Shown piece after piece: positions 15,787 to 16,802 of a stretch of 16,802 nt of DNA. A program made the translations under genes and the position numbers. Origin of the DNA: an uncultured Megasphaera sp. (GTDB lineage: Bacteria > Bacillota > Negativicutes > Veillonellales > Megasphaeraceae); assembly GCA_900548635.1 (NCBI GenBank), contig URLP01000026.1, positions 1 through 16,802 on the forward strand. The letters run 5' to 3'. Numbering within the stretch: position 1 is the stretch's first letter; each line of letters starts with the position of its first letter. A model generated the notes under the pieces. It saw nothing but the letters and a program-made list of their open reading frames with translations. It did no database searches and was not told the origin of the DNA.

Positions 15787-15840
15787 TTTATAGTTTTTAG
15801 TAGTACTGCAAACTACAAACTACAAACTGCAGACTATCAA
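15787..15840. repeat. Inverted heptad array upstream of the Fe-S gene
   Basis: Left arm TTTATAG, TTTTTAG (15787-15800); right arm CTGCAAA, CTACAAA, CTACAAA, CTGCAGA, CTATCAA (15806-15840), all in 7-nt phase. The right-arm units are reverse complements of TTTGTAG/TTTGCAG, so an imperfect hairpin can form. It ends 14 nt before the -35 box of the following gene. Confidence 0.75.
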
Positions 15841-15854
15841 AATAGCAGAAATAG

Positions 15855-15884
15855 TTGTAAATTGTAAGCAAAGCACGGTATAAT
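15855..15884 (+). promoter_or_regulatory. Promoter of the Fe-S activator gene
   Basis: TTGTAA (15855-15860), an 18-nt spacer and a perfect TATAAT (15879-15884), about 40 nt before the ATG at 15926. No riboswitch fits in this short leader. Confidence 0.75.
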
Positions 15885-15925
15885 AATAAACTATAGATAA
15901 GTTTTTTTAGTAGGAGGCGATTGGC

Positions 15926-16802
15926 ATGGCGGATATCCGCATCATCCGGGGACAGCGTATTGTTCCCGATGTGGCCCAGGCCCTGGATTTTACCGGCTAC
16001 GGCCAAAACGGCGAGGGCCGGGAACGGGCAGAAGGGATGTGCCGTGAGCTGGCACCGCTCCTGCGCCGTTTGCTGCAGGCCAAGGCGGCCCTGGCCTTTA
16101 CGGGCGAGGAGCTCTATGTCGTCATGACCCTGGGGCCTGCCGTGAGCCGTCAGCTGGACCGCTATCAGGACGACGGCGATTTGATGACGGCGCTCCTCTT
16201 CAACGCCATGGCCGATACGTGCCTCTTTGCTCTGGAAAAGCAGGTCCTCCAGCAGCTGCGCCTCATCTGCCGCCAGAAGGGCTGCGGTATCGCCTGCCGT
16301 CATGAACCGGGCAGCGATTTGCCCCTTGCGGTGCAGGCAGAAGCCGTGTGTCAGACGGCCGCGGGCCGGACAATAGGCGTGAAGGTCAACGATTCCCTGG
16401 CCTTGTCACCGGCCAAATCCATGAGCCTGGTCTTTGAACTGAGCGATGATGCGGACCGCTTCGAAGTCCGCCATGACTGTTCGGCCTGCCCGAAGACGGA
16501 CTGCTCCCGGCGCCGCACGGAAAAGATGAAAAATGTGCGCCTTGTTTGTCCTGCAGGCCGGCGGGTCCATGAATATATCCAGTCCCAGGGCATCGATTTG
16601 GCCCTGCCCTGCGGCGGCCGGGGCATGTGCGGCAAGTGCCGCGTCCGCGTCGTCAAGGGAAACCTGGCCGTGACGCCGGAAGATGAACGCATTTTCTCGA
16701 AAGAACAGCTGCAGGATGGCTGGCGCCTGGCCTGCCGGGCTGTGACGAAAGAAGCCGTCGAGCTGAGCATCCCTGTTCCGGAAAAGCAGGGCTTTGCCGC
16801 CG
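15926..16802 (+). CDS. Corrinoid/methionine-synthase reactivation-type fusion protein with a 2Fe-2S domain (partial, 3' end outside window)
   Basis: The first 292 codons are present and the frame is open to the window edge. The ATG at 15926 follows AGGAGG by 8 nt. Residues about 1-180 resemble the MetH activation domain: a VVMTLGPAVSRQLDRY-type strand-helix, a helical segment DLMTALLFNAMADTCLFALEKQ, and IGVKVNDSLALSPAKSMSLVF. A cysteine cluster follows (C185, C188, C193). Residues about 203-285 form a plant-type [2Fe-2S] ferredoxin domain with C229, C235, C238 and C270 (CGGRGMCGKC, then GWRLACRA). Such a ferredoxin domain usually heads the ASKHA-type ATPases (RamA/RACo-like) that reductively reactivate Co(II) corrinoids, so an ASKHA domain probably lies beyond the window. 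The likely target is cobalamin-dependent methionine synthase or another corrinoid protein. Fold assignment is fairly sure; the partner is inferred. Confidence 0.72.
   Translation, partial: MADIRIIRGQRIVPDVAQALDFTGYGQNGEGRERAEGMCRELAPLLRRLLQAKAALAFTGEELYVVMTLGPAVSRQLDRYQDDGDLMTALLFNAMADTCLFALEKQVLQQLRLICRQKGCGIACRHEPGSDLPLAVQAEAVCQTAAGRTIGVKVNDSLALSPAKSMSLVFELSDDADRFEVRHDCSACPKTDCSRRRTEKMKNVRLVCPAGRRVHEYIQSQGIDLALPCGGRGMCGKCRVRVVKGNLAVTPEDERIFSKEQLQDGWRLACRAVTKEAVELSIPVPEKQGFAA

Overview
The window looks like ordinary chromosome from a Gram-negative-type Firmicute of the Negativicutes, most likely close to Megasphaera. This is inference, not a database result. It rests on a GC-rich, C/G-ending codon bias combined with Firmicute-style signals (strong AGGAGG ribosome binding sites, an S-box SAM riboswitch, intrinsic terminators with long U tracts), on the dnaG-rpoD pair, and on a corrinoid-activation-type Fe-S protein. 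No plasmid, phage, CRISPR or transposase genes were seen.

Layout. Positions 1-235 hold noncoding, strongly structured sequence: an 18-bp intrinsic terminator with a mutually exclusive upstream partner, then a three-way-junction-like fold ending in a U tract. A promoter and an inverted array of 7-nt repeats follow, leading into a potassium-uptake operon: trkA (TTG start) and two tandem trkH paralogs of equal length. A 48-aa unrecognised protein comes next with its own promoter. It converges on metNI (minus strand), which is headed by a consensus promoter, an S-box SAM riboswitch and an intrinsic terminator; metQ is not here. Also on the minus strand are an M29 aminopeptidase, a MATE-family exporter, rpsT (TTG start), a class II fructose-bisphosphate aldolase and an RluA-family pseudouridine synthase. 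A divergent promoter region then leads to dnaG-rpoD (plus), a CAU-anticodon tRNA with its own promoter and terminator, about 420 nt without a credible gene, and the first 292 codons of a fusion protein. In that protein a MetH-reactivation-like domain precedes a [2Fe-2S] ferredoxin domain; it is cut by the window edge.

How the genes relate. TrkA is the cytosolic RCK gate for the TrkH channels. The SAM riboswitch ties methionine uptake by MetNI to cellular SAM. The partial gene at the right end is probably a corrinoid/methionine-synthase reactivator, so it may touch the same metabolism. dnaG-rpoD is the usual primase-sigma70 pair, here without rpsU.

The most unusual signal is not a gene. Five separate intergenic segments (421-486, 8264-8291, 9651-9685, 15498-15538, 15787-15840) are arrays of degenerate 7-nt units related to TTTGTCG / TTTGTAG / TTTGAAG in strict or near-strict 7-nt phase, twice arranged as inverted arrays able to form hairpins. 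They sit beside gene starts or terminators. They look like a dispersed repeat family of unknown function.
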